From assembly GCA_963821815.1 (NCBI GenBank), contig CAWGFG010000002.1, positions 682,001 to 746,000 of the forward strand: 64,000 bases of DNA, in the 5' to 3' direction. Shown piece after piece: positions 1-8,974 of the stretch; the first letter of the stretch is position 1, and the number at the start of each line of letters is the position of its first letter. Source of the DNA: JASGTU01 sp963821815 (lineage in GTDB: Bacteria > Chloroflexota > Anaerolineae > Caldilineales > Caldilineaceae). A model generated the notes under the pieces. It saw only the letters and a program-made list of their open reading frames with translations, had not been told where the DNA came from and searched no databases. The translations under genes and the position numbers were made by a program.

Positions 1-1
1 T

Positions 2-535
2 CGGCTTCACTGGTTTCCTATCGGCGGCATCCTGGATGAAGGCATGTCGCTACAGCGCATCACCGGTATCCATCTGATAGACGCTCTGTTGCAAGGCAAT
101 ATAGAAGCCTTTTGGTCAGCCTTCAGACATCTGGTGCTCCCGGTCGTTGCGCTGGGAAGCGTCTCTATGGCTACTATGGCTCGCATGACGCGATCCTCTA
201 TGTTGGAAGTGATGCACCAGGATTACGTGCGTACCGCCAGAGCCAAAGGATTGGTCGGTCGTGTGGTAGTTGGACGTCACGCCTTCCGCAATGTTCTGAT
301 TCCGGTTGTGACCATCGCCGGACTGCAGTTGGGCGTCATGTTATCGGGTGCGGTACTGACAGAAACAGTCTTTGCGCTGCCCGGGTTAGGTCGGCTTGCA
401 ATTACTTCTCTGCTCGCGCGAGATTATGCGGTCGTGCAGGCGGTCGTCTTGGCCGCTGCAGTCTTTATTGTCGTCATCAATCTAGTCGTGGATGTGCTCT
501 ATGCCTATTTGGACCCGCGCATCCGCTATAATTAG
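2..535 (+). CDS. ABC transporter permease, DppB/OppB type (5' partial)
   Basis: Inner-membrane permease of a peptide/nickel-type ABC importer, running off the left edge. The frame is open from base 2, so the ATG at 44 is internal. About 177 C-terminal residues remain of the usual 310-340. The EAA loop that contacts the ATPase is visible (QDYVRTARAKGL, then RHAFRN), followed by the hydrophobic segments typical of the family and the conserved C-terminal end DPRIRYN. The next gene, 14 bp downstream, encodes the partner DppC-type permease. The substrate-binding protein and ATPases are not in the window, so the substrate is unknown; the downstream hydrolases make a peptide or small amide plausible. 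Confidence 0.93.
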   Translation, partial: RLHWFPIGGILDEGMSLQRITGIHLIDALLQGNIEAFWSAFRHLVLPVVALGSVSMATMARMTRSSMLEVMHQDYVRTARAKGLVGRVVVGRHAFRNVLIPVVTIAGLQLGVMLSGAVLTETVFALPGLGRLAITSLLARDYAVVQAVVLAAAVFIVVINLVVDVLYAYLDPRIRYN

Positions 536-549
536 CGAACTCATTAAAT

Positions 550-1449
550 ATGTCTGATGCCACAATTGATGTACCTCCTGTCGCAGTCGAGGCTCAGGGG
601 GATGTTCTTTTCCGCCGGCCATCCTCTGTAAAGCGATTTATGCGCAGTCCCTCGGTCATCTTTGGGGCGATCATCGTTACGATGCTGATCTTTATCGCAT
701 TATTCGCGCCATTCATATCTCCCTACGACCCTATTAAGCAAAATTTCCGCATCCAGCTCTTGCCTCCTTCACTTGAGCATCCATTTGGCACGGATGAGTT
801 TGGGCGTGACATTCTAAGTCGAGTTCTATACGGTGCGCGTTGGGCGTTGTTTGTCGGCCTGTTGGCGGATAGCATCGCCCTAGTCATTGGCGTGACACTG
901 GGACTATTGGCGGGCTTCTACAGCGGTAGAACGGATGCCACGGTCACGTGGATGACCAACGTCATGCTGGCGTTTCCATATCTGCTGTTGGCCATGATTG
1001 TGGTTGCCGTACTGGGGCCAGGCATCGTAAACGCCATGATCGCGATCGGCATCGTCTACGTGCCCCAGTACGCTCGCTTGGTGCGTGGCAATGTTATTTC
1101 ACTGCGTGAAAAAGAATTTATCGAAGCAGCACGCAGTTTTGGCGTCTCCCATATGCGTATTATCACTCGCCACATCTTGCCCAACTGTTTAGCGCCCATC
1201 ATTGTCATGGCGACGCTAGCCATTGGCTGGGCTATTGTAGAGACGGCAGGCCTCTCCTTCCTCGGCCTGGGCGCTCAGCCGCCGCTTCCCGAATGGGGTT
1301 CCATGCTCTCATCCGGTCGCAACTATATGCTCAGTGCGTGGTGGATTGCCACATTTCCCGGACTTGCTATCCTGGTCGTCGTAATCGGCTTTAACATCCT
1401 CGGCGACGGCCTGCGTGATGTACTTGATCCCTATTTACAGCGGAGATAG
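550..1449 (+). CDS. ABC transporter permease, DppC/OppC type
   Basis: Second permease of the peptide/nickel-type importer, 299 residues, a normal length. An OppC_N-type first membrane segment (about residues 30-55) ends in APFISPYDP. Then come the periplasmic HPFGTDEFGRD motif typical of DppC and a five-helix core holding the EAA loop (EFIEAARSFGVS, then HILPN). The C-terminus, GDGLRDVLDP, is a family hallmark. It follows the DppB-type gene by 14 bp and is surely co-transcribed with it. No strong SD precedes the ATG, which suggests translational coupling. Confidence 0.95.
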   Translation: MSDATIDVPPVAVEAQGDVLFRRPSSVKRFMRSPSVIFGAIIVTMLIFIALFAPFISPYDPIKQNFRIQLLPPSLEHPFGTDEFGRDILSRVLYGARWALFVGLLADSIALVIGVTLGLLAGFYSGRTDATVTWMTNVMLAFPYLLLAMIVVAVLGPGIVNAMIAIGIVYVPQYARLVRGNVISLREKEFIEAARSFGVSHMRIITRHILPNCLAPIIVMATLAIGWAIVETAGLSFLGLGAQPPLPEWGSMLSSGRNYMLSAWWIATFPGLAILVVVIGFNILGDGLRDVLDPYLQRR

Positions 1450-1568
1450 CGAGGAGATGACTGTTTATAGCGCATTAGCGACCCGCTAGATGTATTGCGT
1501 AAAACGATACTGTGCGATACTAGCCCTGAACGAAATAAAAACACTCCATACAGCAAGAAGGCAATTAC

Positions 1569-2271
1569 ATGAGAATCTTTGATATGACCTGGATGCAGGT
1601 AGAAGACTATTTGCAGCAGGACAGCCGAGCCGTTGTTCCGTTGGGTAGCACAGAGCAACATGGCTACCTTAGCTTGGGCGTAGACAGTATTTTATCGGAA
1701 CGCGTAGCCGTGGAGGCGGCGGAGCCTCTAGGAGTGCCCGTGTTTCCGGCTGTAGCTTACGGCGTGACACCCGTATTTCCGGGCCTTTCCCGGCAGCGTC
1801 TCCATGCGCGTAGACACATATATCCATATCGTGCGCGATATTCTGGATTCCCTGGAGGGGAGTGGCTTCCGGCGCATACTTCTCGTGAACGGGCATGGCG
1901 GCAACATTTCTGCGGAATCCCTGGCTATCGAGTGGATGGCTGATCACCCGAACGTGCAGGTCAAGTTCCACAACTGGTGGAATGCGCCCCGCACCTGGGC
2001 TAAGGTGCAGGAGATCGATCCCATGGGCAGCCACGCCTCCTGGATGGAAAACTTCCCCTGGACACGGCTTGAGAATTCCGACTTGCCCGACGACCAAAAA
2101 CTCGTGCCTGCTCGCCCGGGCATGGCGCGCCTCGTAGGCCAGGCCATGCGTGACTTTATCGGCGATGGCAACTATGGCGGTTACTACCAGCGTCCCGATG
2201 AGGAGATGCTAGCTCTTTGGGAGATCGCCGTCGAGGAAACACGCAGTCTGATCGAAGAAGGCTGGGACTGA
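1569..2271 (+). CDS. creatininase family amidohydrolase, frameshifted
   Basis: Metal-dependent amidohydrolase of the creatininase/FAPy-deformylase/MftE superfamily. The N-terminal frame (from 1569) carries GSTEQHGYLSLGVDS with the E, H and D metal ligands. The other frame, to 2271, continues with FPGSVSMRVDTY and the family signature VNGHGGN. The halves join exactly if one base is dropped from the run gggcctttcccgg near 1783-1788, giving about 233 residues, close to the usual 240-260. An AAGG-type SD lies just before the ATG. Its stop is followed directly by the next gene at 2273. The single-base defect looks like a sequence error, though a real mutation is possible. The substrate cannot be told from sequence. 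Confidence 0.85.
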
Positions 2272-2272
2272 G

Positions 2273-3283
2273 ATGAAGCTACTCGTATGGGGGGCAGGCG
2301 CCATCGGCGGCACGATCGGCGCCTATCTAGCGCAGGCAGGGCATGATGTCACTTTTGTGGACAAAGCAGAAGACCATGTCAATGCCATCAATAGCCACGG
2401 GCTGTCCATCACCGGGCCAATTGATGAGTTCACAGTGCAAACAGCCGCCTACACGCCTGAGACATTGCCCGGCGCTTTCGATACAGTTCTCCTGTGCGTA
2501 AAGGCTCAGGATACAGAGACCGCCACGCACGAGCTCAAATCCCATCTGAGTGCCGACGGCAGCGTCGTTTCGGTGCAAAACGGACTCAATGAACTCGTCA
2601 TCAGCGAGATAGTCGGCAAGGAACGCACGGTTGGTTCGTTTGTCAATTTCGGCGCCGATTACCTGGAACCAGGTGTGGTTCTCTTCGGTGGCAGAGGAGC
2701 GGTCGTCCTGGGCGAACTGGACGGCACGATTACCAAGCGCCTCAAAATCCTACATGCGGTCTTCACAGACTTTGACAAGGATGCCATCATAACCCGCAAT
2801 ATCTACGGCTATCTGTGGGGTAAACTGGCCTATGGAGACCAGTTGTTTGTGACCGCATTGACAAATGACTCGATTGCGGATTGTCTCGCCGATCCCAACT
2901 ATCGCCAGCTTTACATCGCCATTGCCCAAGAAGTGTTGCGCGTTGCCGACGCCCAAGGCATTCAGCCAGAGGCATTCAACGGATTCAATCCAGCTGCGTT
3001 TGCGCCTGATGCGCCAACGGCTGTTTCAATGCAGTCACTGGATGAAATGGTTGCCCACAACCGCAAGTCTGCCAAGAGCCACAGCGGCATCTGGCGAGAT
3101 CTGGCTGTGCGCAAACGCCGCACCGAAGTCGACCCGCAATTGGGGCCCATCGTGGAAACAGGCGAGCGTGTGGGCGTACCTACGCCGCTCACAGCGCGAC
3201 TAATCCAGCTTATTCATGAGATCGAGGCAGGCGACCGTCCGCAACAGTGCGCTAACCTCGACCTTCTGATGGAACTCGTCTAG
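2273..3283 (+). CDS. ketopantoate reductase-like 2-dehydropantoate 2-reductase family protein
   Basis: NADPH-dependent reductase of the PanE/ApbA family, 336 residues. The N-terminal Rossmann domain opens with the dinucleotide-binding motif GAGAIGG at residues 7-13. Conserved C-VKAQDT and SVQNGLNE segments follow (about residues 76-105). The C-terminal helical domain carries the Lys-Leu segment WGKLAYG that supplies the catalytic lysine in PanE. It starts one base after the creatininase stop. The setting is catabolic rather than coenzyme A biosynthesis, so it may reduce another 2-keto acid. I therefore give no gene symbol. Confidence 0.88.
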   Translation: MKLLVWGAGAIGGTIGAYLAQAGHDVTFVDKAEDHVNAINSHGLSITGPIDEFTVQTAAYTPETLPGAFDTVLLCVKAQDTETATHELKSHLSADGSVVSVQNGLNELVISEIVGKERTVGSFVNFGADYLEPGVVLFGGRGAVVLGELDGTITKRLKILHAVFTDFDKDAIITRNIYGYLWGKLAYGDQLFVTALTNDSIADCLADPNYRQLYIAIAQEVLRVADAQGIQPEAFNGFNPAAFAPDAPTAVSMQSLDEMVAHNRKSAKSHSGIWRDLAVRKRRTEVDPQLGPIVETGERVGVPTPLTARLIQLIHEIEAGDRPQQCANLDLLMELV

Positions 3284-3522
3284 TGGCAGACGACGGTGGA
3301 ATCATCTTCATTGGGGACAAATTCGTGCGAGAAGTGGCTACGAACTGCTGCCGATGCGGGTTGGTCCGAACGAGGTTGCGGCACGTGAAACGTAGTTGCA
3401 CGAACTAAGTTCTGTTTGACAATTTAGACTTCCCCATCACGGTAGCCAATGTGTAGGGACGTGAAGTCTTTGGGTTTGCCTACTTCACCAAATGCGGTTC
3501 TAAACAGTGGAAATGTGAGAAT

Positions 3523-4296
3523 ATGAACATTGAGTTTCCAAACAAAACAGTGATCGTGACAGGCGCATCCCACGGCTTTGGCCGCGAGATCGCCATTGCC
3601 TTTTCCAAGCTGGGCGCCAATGTCTGGGCATGCAGCCGGCGCTTGAATGAGACAGAGGAAACAGCCCGACTGTGTCATGAGGCAGGCGGTCTCTGCACGG
3701 CAGGCGCAGTTGACGTGACCGACCGCGACGCGGTCTTCGCCTTCGTGCGTGAAGCGGAAGCAAGCTCAGTCGATGGGCAGGTTCACGTGCTGGTCAACAA
3801 TGCCGGCGGCGTCGTGGGCCAGGTAGGCCGCCCATTGGAGGAAGTGTCAGAGGACGATTGGAACGCAATCATCGCGGTCAATCTGTCCGGCGCCTTCTTC
3901 TGTGCGCAGGCGGTTGCTCCTGCCATGAAAAAGGCGAGATATGGCCGTATCATCAATATTTCTAGTGGAGCAGGATTGGGGCCAAGTCTGACGGGCATTC
4001 AGGCCTACGCCTCGGCCAAAGCAGGCCAGGTCAACCTGACGCGCCAGCTCTGCCATGAATTGGGACCGTACAATATCACCGTCAACAATATTGCACCTGG
4101 CTTCGTGCGCTCCAATCCAACGACCGAACGCCAGTGGCAGTCCTACGGTGACGAGGGACAGCAGGAGCTGATCAACCACATCGCCTTACGCCGCCTGGGA
4201 TCTTCCGAGGATATCGCCTATGGGACTCTGTTCTTTGCTTCGGATTTCGCCGGCTGGATCAGCGGACAGGTGCTCAGCATTGACGGCGGGAAATAA
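3523..4296 (+). CDS. SDR family NAD(P)-dependent oxidoreductase
   Basis: Classical short-chain dehydrogenase/reductase, 257 residues, a normal length. The cofactor motif TGASHGFG sits at residues 14-21, NNAGG at about 90, the catalytic Ser in INISSG and the Tyr/Lys pair in YASAKAG. The C-terminus ends with GWISGQVLSIDGGK, usual for this family. It lies 239 bp after the reductase gene; that gap shows no gene and ends in an AT-rich leader. The M20 peptidase follows 10 bp later, so the two are probably co-transcribed. The substrate is not predictable. Confidence 0.93.
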   Translation: MNIEFPNKTVIVTGASHGFGREIAIAFSKLGANVWACSRRLNETEETARLCHEAGGLCTAGAVDVTDRDAVFAFVREAEASSVDGQVHVLVNNAGGVVGQVGRPLEEVSEDDWNAIIAVNLSGAFFCAQAVAPAMKKARYGRIINISSGAGLGPSLTGIQAYASAKAGQVNLTRQLCHELGPYNITVNNIAPGFVRSNPTTERQWQSYGDEGQQELINHIALRRLGSSEDIAYGTLFFASDFAGWISGQVLSIDGGK

Positions 4297-4306
4297 GGCA
4301 GCGTAA

Positions 4307-5695
4307 ATGGATCACAACGTCTATGCCTATCTAGAAGCCCATCGGGAACAAGCTCTGCAACGTCTGGTGGAGTTTGTATCCATTCCGAGCGTGAGCACGG
4401 ATCCCGCCTTCGGTTCGAGTATGGCACACGCCGCCCAGTGGGTAGCGGATCGTCTGTCCGACGCCGGTATGGACGGCGTGCGCGTCATCCAAACGAGTGG
4501 CCACCCGGTCGTCTATGCTGAGTGGCTGCATGCGCCGAATTCACCTACCATCCTTGTCTACGGACACTACGACGTTCAGCCGCCTGATCCGGTGGAGAAG
4601 TGGCTGAGCGATCCGTTTACGCCGGAGATTCGGGACGGCAGGCTTTATGCGCGCGGCGTCTCGGATGATAAGGGTCCAATGTTGATACCGATATTGACTG
4701 CCCACGCGTATATGGCAACGGCGGGCCGTTTGCCCATCAACGTGAAGTTCCTCTTTGAGGGTGAAGAGGAAGTCGGCAGCCCTAGCTTACAGCCGTTCAT
4801 CGCCGAACAGTCCGAACTACTGCAGGCGGACTTCGCACTGTCGGCAGACGGAGCCATGTGGCGGATCGACGAGCCTTCGTTGACGATAGCCAGCCGTGGG
4901 ATAGCCGGTATGGAATTCACCGTACGCGGCGCCTCCAAGGATCTCCACTCAGGACGTCATGGGGGCGCCGTGGCCAACCCGCTGCACGCCCTGGCGGAGA
5001 TGGTGGCTAGCCTGCATAGGAAAGATGGCCGCGTAGCCGTGGATGGATTCTACGACGAGGTGGTGGAGCTGAGTGACGCCGAGCGTGCCGAATTGGCTGC
5101 TCTGCCTTTTGACGATGATGTATACCAGCGGGATATTGGAGCGCCTGCCCTTTTCGGTGAACCCGGCTACTCAACACCCGAACGATTGTGGGCACGACCG
5201 ACGCTGGAGATCAACGGCATGGGCGGCGGCTACTTGGGCGAAGGTTCAAAGACGGTCATCCCCAGCGAGGCCCTTGCCAAGATCACGTGCCGTCTGGTGG
5301 CTGATCAGCGACCGGATGACATACTTGCTAAGGTAAAGCGACATCTTGAATCGCACACGCCGCCTGGCGTGACGGTAGAGATCGAGAGCGGAGGCCATGA
5401 TGCGCTGCCGTATCGGATTCCCGATGACCATGTGGGCCTCCGGGTGGCGGAAGAGGTCTTGCAGCGCGTCTATGGTCAGACGCCGCTCCGGGTGCGTATG
5501 GGCGGCACGCTGCCAGTAAGCGAGTTGTTTCTGCGCCTGTTGAAGTTCGATACGGTCTTCTTCTCCTTCTCAACCGCCGACGAGGACTTCCACGCGCCCA
5601 ATGAGTTCTTCCGGGTCCACCGTTTCTACGAAGGTTTGGAATCCTGGGCTTTGTACTGGGAGCGTCTAGGCTCGTTACAGGCAAGCGCTCTGTGA
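4307..5695 (+). CDS. M20 family dipeptidase (zinc metallopeptidase)
   Basis: Dinuclear zinc peptidase of the M20/M25/M40 group, 462 residues, the length of dipeptidases of this family. The first metal-ligand motif is VYGHYDVQPPDP (H at about residue 87). The second is the GVSDDKGP loop, and FLFEGEEEVGSPS carries the catalytic Glu. A dimerisation (lid) domain occupies roughly residues 200-320. The late histidine ligand lies in STADEDFHAPNEF. With the DppBC permeases and creatininase-type enzyme upstream, a role in hydrolysing imported dipeptides or related amides is a reasonable inference. Confidence 0.94.
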   Translation: MDHNVYAYLEAHREQALQRLVEFVSIPSVSTDPAFGSSMAHAAQWVADRLSDAGMDGVRVIQTSGHPVVYAEWLHAPNSPTILVYGHYDVQPPDPVEKWLSDPFTPEIRDGRLYARGVSDDKGPMLIPILTAHAYMATAGRLPINVKFLFEGEEEVGSPSLQPFIAEQSELLQADFALSADGAMWRIDEPSLTIASRGIAGMEFTVRGASKDLHSGRHGGAVANPLHALAEMVASLHRKDGRVAVDGFYDEVVELSDAERAELAALPFDDDVYQRDIGAPALFGEPGYSTPERLWARPTLEINGMGGGYLGEGSKTVIPSEALAKITCRLVADQRPDDILAKVKRHLESHTPPGVTVEIESGGHDALPYRIPDDHVGLRVAEEVLQRVYGQTPLRVRMGGTLPVSELFLRLLKFDTVFFSFSTADEDFHAPNEFFRVHRFYEGLESWALYWERLGSLQASAL

Positions 5696-5823
5696 GCGCG
5701 CCTTGATACGGCCACAATGGTTTAGATCAGAGCTGCGATACCACAAATCAATAATCTAATTCTGCTCTCTGGTCCAGTAACAGGATATGCCTACATAAGT
5801 ATAGTGCCTAATAGAGGTAGCAA

Positions 5824-6504
5824 ATGACAGTCTCAATAGTTGCAATTGTGCCAATGCGTCACGAAAGTGAGCGAGTACCAGGCAAGAACTATCGGATGAT
5901 GGCGGGGCGCCCTCTATATCATCACATAATCTCTTCTCTCCAAGCATGCCCTCAGATCTCGGACATAATTATTGATACTGATAGTCCTACAATCGTGTCC
6001 GATGCACGACAACACTTTCCGGACGTAACAATGTTAGTCCGTCCCGAACATCTGCGCGCGGGCGGGATTGCTATGAACGATGTGCTCCTGAATGTGATAA
6101 GACAGATTGACGCTGACTACTATTTTCAAACGCATAGTACGAACCCGCTATTGAGGCCTGTGACAATTTCAAGTGCGATTGATACTTTTCTGGACAATAT
6201 TCCAATGTACGATTCGCTGTTCGGTGTTACCCGCCTTCAGACGCGTCTTTGGAACAGTCTTGCTATGCCGGTGAATCACAATCCGGCAATTCTTCTCAGA
6301 ACTCAGGATCTTCCACCCATTTATGAAGAAAACTCGAATATGTATGTCTTTTCACGGGATACTCTTGAGAATCGACACAATCGCATTGGCGAGAGGCCCC
6401 TGATGTTTGAGATTGATGCTATTGAGGCTCGCGATATCGATGAGGAACTAGATTTCCGAATGGCTGAGTTTCTCTATCTAGAGAGGACAAAGGCTCCAGA
6501 GTAA
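5824..6504 (+). CDS. acylneuraminate cytidylyltransferase-like (CMP-sugar synthetase) protein
   Basis: Nucleotidyltransferase of the NeuA/KdsB family, 226 residues, which activates nonulosonic acids or similar sugars as CMP derivatives. The N-terminal nucleotide-binding signature reads IVPMRHESERVPGKN (about residues 8-22). A THSTNPLLRP segment near residue 100 corresponds to the LQPTSPLR region, and EENSNMYVF near residue 175 to the usual E..G..Y motif. An SD-like AGAGG lies about 10 bases upstream. No nonulosonate synthase (NeuB type) is in the window, so the actual sugar is unknown. The next gene is an MptE/Maf-like transferase. Confidence 0.82.
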   Translation: MTVSIVAIVPMRHESERVPGKNYRMMAGRPLYHHIISSLQACPQISDIIIDTDSPTIVSDARQHFPDVTMLVRPEHLRAGGIAMNDVLLNVIRQIDADYYFQTHSTNPLLRPVTISSAIDTFLDNIPMYDSLFGVTRLQTRLWNSLAMPVNHNPAILLRTQDLPPIYEENSNMYVFSRDTLENRHNRIGERPLMFEIDAIEARDIDEELDFRMAEFLYLERTKAPE

Positions 6505-6835
6505 AAATAATGAGTGCTGATATCTTGTCCCAAATTACTTGATACGACAGATGACTATCGACAGGGTACTATAGATAACGGTATCGATGTTGATACGCTT
6601 TTACTCAGCAACAGCTCAATGACGGTCGGAATACTCTCATCATGAACGGTACAGTTTTGCATATGTCTACCCCTCTTTCAGACAAGAGTTCCTTACAGTC
6701 ATTCTCAAATTGATGTTTGATAGCCACAACGGCTCCAATACTGCAGAAGTAGTGCAGCGTGTTAACGCCTTGACCAAACAAAACTTACTGAAGGGACAAG
6801 GTGGTAGTAACCAATATAAAGGGGAGATAAGTAAA
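6505..6835 (+). other. AT-rich intergenic stretch without recognisable gene
   Basis: About 330 bases between the cytidylyltransferase and the MptE/Maf-like gene. An ATG at 6710 is in frame with the downstream gene and would add 42 residues, but it has no SD and the extra residues resemble no known domain. I therefore treat it as leader. No terminator or promoter of convincing quality was seen. Confidence 0.45.
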
Positions 6836-7675
6836 ATGGATGAGAAGCATCTTCCACCGGAGCCAGTAAAAACGATTGTGCCTAATGGTGTCAGGTCGAT
6901 TGCGGCTCAGCGATACAACCGCTTGCGCAATGATGGGTTACGAACCTGCATGTCTGACCTTGCATGGCGTTTCCATCCAAGACGGTGGTATAGCGAATAT
7001 CACTTTCGTCAGTACCATAACAAACACCTCGGCAAGCGCTGTTTCATTATTGGAAATGGTCCGAGTCTTAACAAAATGGACCTATCACCGCTTAAGGACG
7101 AGATCACATTTGGACTTAACCGCATATATCTTATCTTCCCTGATACCGGATTTGAGACGACATATCTTGTATCTGTCAATAGACTTGTGATCGAGCAGTC
7201 AGCTGCCGATCTACAGGCATTGAGTATGCCCAAGTTCTTTTCTTGGCATGCAAGGCGTTATCTTGAAAATAGACGTGACATTATGTACATTCGTGCGAAA
7301 TATGGTGGAGTTCATGATTTTTCAGTTGACGCGCCACATAGAGTTTGGGAAGGAGCTACTGTCACCTACGTGGCAATGCAGATTGCTTACTATATGGGAT
7401 TCAGCGCCGTTATACTAATTGGTGTAGATCATTCATTCGCAACCAAGGGCGCCCCTAACCAAGAGATTATTTCAGACGGGCCAGACCCTAACCATTTCCA
7501 TCCTGATTATTTCGGCAAAGGATTTCGATGGCAGCTCCCTGACCTCGATACGTCTGAGAATTCATATGAACTTGCACGCGCACATTATCAAGCAAATGGC
7601 CGTACGATTGTAGATGCAACCGTTGGGGGAAGACTTGAAGTGTTTCCAAAGGTGAACTATTCTGACCTTTTCTAG
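6836..7675 (+). CDS. MptE-like/DUF115 (Maf-type) glycosyltransferase-like protein
   Basis: 279-residue protein with the 6-hydroxymethylpterin pyrophosphokinase MptE-like domain (DUF115). The same fold occurs in Maf proteins, which transfer nonulosonic acids, and resembles GT42 sialyltransferases. The hallmark is CFIIGNGPSLNKMDLSPL (about residues 64-81), followed by TFGLNRIY. A later GVDHSF segment and a hydrophobic strand complete the domain. Start: the ATG at 6836 has GGGGAG nine bases upstream, whereas the earlier in-frame ATG at 6710 has no SD. The CMP-sugar synthetase just upstream is the natural donor supplier, which supports a transferase role by inference. The acceptor is unknown. Confidence 0.78.
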   Translation: MDEKHLPPEPVKTIVPNGVRSIAAQRYNRLRNDGLRTCMSDLAWRFHPRRWYSEYHFRQYHNKHLGKRCFIIGNGPSLNKMDLSPLKDEITFGLNRIYLIFPDTGFETTYLVSVNRLVIEQSAADLQALSMPKFFSWHARRYLENRRDIMYIRAKYGGVHDFSVDAPHRVWEGATVTYVAMQIAYYMGFSAVILIGVDHSFATKGAPNQEIISDGPDPNHFHPDYFGKGFRWQLPDLDTSENSYELARAHYQANGRTIVDATVGGRLEVFPKVNYSDLF

Positions 7676-8050
7676 TCCCTTACGGTCTGGATCTGACTTG
7701 ATAAAGTGGACACACAGCAGTTGCTGATAGGATAATATTTTTCCGTCCATCATATACATCTAGTCGATGATAGCCGGATTTAAGGATACCTGTCATTAAG
7801 TCGTGCTACTGTACGGACCTGTATCAAAACGATCACGCCGTTATGCAACCAGGAACGTTCTCTGGAAGAGGCGAACTTCTCCGTGCTTTCGCAGAGGTAA
7901 CAGAGCCCGTTGCACATCTGATCCAACGTGCAAAGTTTGCGAAGCGTTTGATTGGCAGGTAACATTGTTTGGCGACCGACTATATCATCCCTGCAACTCT
8001 GTGGATGAGCCGACAATCAATGGAAATGTGAAGGGTATTTCGTAGCTGGC
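7676..8050 (+). other. intergenic stretch without recognisable gene
   Basis: About 375 bases before the exporter genes. Short open frames exist on both strands (for example 7803-8045 plus and 7780-8016 minus), but none shows an SD or recognisable protein. The stretch probably contains the exporter promoter, though I cannot point to convincing -35 and -10 boxes. Confidence 0.4.
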
Positions 8051-8972
8051 ATGGCATTTGAACAAGGCGCTAGTGAACCGCAGAATTCTACAATGATCGG
8101 TTCTCTTGAGGTGGGACAACAGGATGTCAGTGACGATGCTTGGACCTTAATTATCCGGCCGCATCGTTCGCTGCTGGATTTGAGGCTGGGCGAACTGTGG
8201 CACGCGCGTGACTTGATTTCATTGTTTGTACGGAGAGATTTTGTCGCCGTTTATAAGCAAACAATTCTCGGTCCGCTCTGGTACATCATCCAGCCTTTGT
8301 TGACGACGATTACGTTCACGATTATCTTTGGACGCGTGGCGCAGCTACCGACTGATGGCCTGCCTCCATTCCTTTTCTACATGTCGGGAACGGTCATCTG
8401 GGGCTATTTCGCCATGTGCTTGCGAAAGACGTCCAACACGTTCGTTGCGAATAGCGCACTTTTCGGCAAAGTCTATTTTCCCGCGCATGGCTGTGCCGAT
8501 ATCAATCTCGCTTTCTAGTCTTATCACCTTCAGCGTGCAGTTCGTTTTCTTTCTGGCATTCGTCCTCTTCTTCTGGATCATGGGCGCAAATGTTCAGCCA
8601 AATAGCGCCGTGCTGTTGACTCCCATACTTGTGCTGATGATGGCTGGATTAGGACTTGGTTTTGGCATCATCGTCTCCTCCATGACCACGAAATACCGTG
8701 ACTTGACACAGCTTGTGGATTTTGGCGTGCAGTTGCTGATGTATGCGACGCCTGTCATTTACCCGATCTCGTCGGTACCGGAACGGTTACGCTGGTTAAT
8801 AGCGCTGAATCCGATGACGTCGATTATCGAGACATTCCGCTATGCGTATCTCGGTGCCGGTTCCGTGAGCTGGGGCGGACTTGGCTACAGTTTCGGCTTT
8901 ATGATCGTAGTCCTCTTTGTCGGATTGGTCATCTTCAATCGTATTGAGCAGACCTTTATGGATACAGTTTAG
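8051..8972 (+). CDS. ABC-2 type polysaccharide export permease (Wzm/TagG/RfbA type), frameshifted
   Basis: Membrane subunit of an ABC exporter for O-antigen-like or teichoic-type polymers. The N-terminal half (from 8051) has LWHARDLISLFVRRDFVAVY, then YKQTILGPLWYIIQPLL, typical of Wzm/TagG. The second half, in another frame, continues with membrane helices, MTTKYRDL and LNPMTSIIETFRYA, both family hallmarks. The frames join if one T is removed from the run at 8476-8479, giving about 306 residues and six membrane segments. The stop lies two bases before the ATPase gene. A homopolymer error is the simplest explanation; a true mutation would abolish export through this transporter. Confidence 0.88.
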
Positions 8973-8974
8973 TC

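Noticed and set aside
7676..8050. Possible IS3-type end (aaagtggacac) and short frames in the gap before the exporter
   Set aside because: The match is only about ten bases, with no partner repeat and no transposase nearby.
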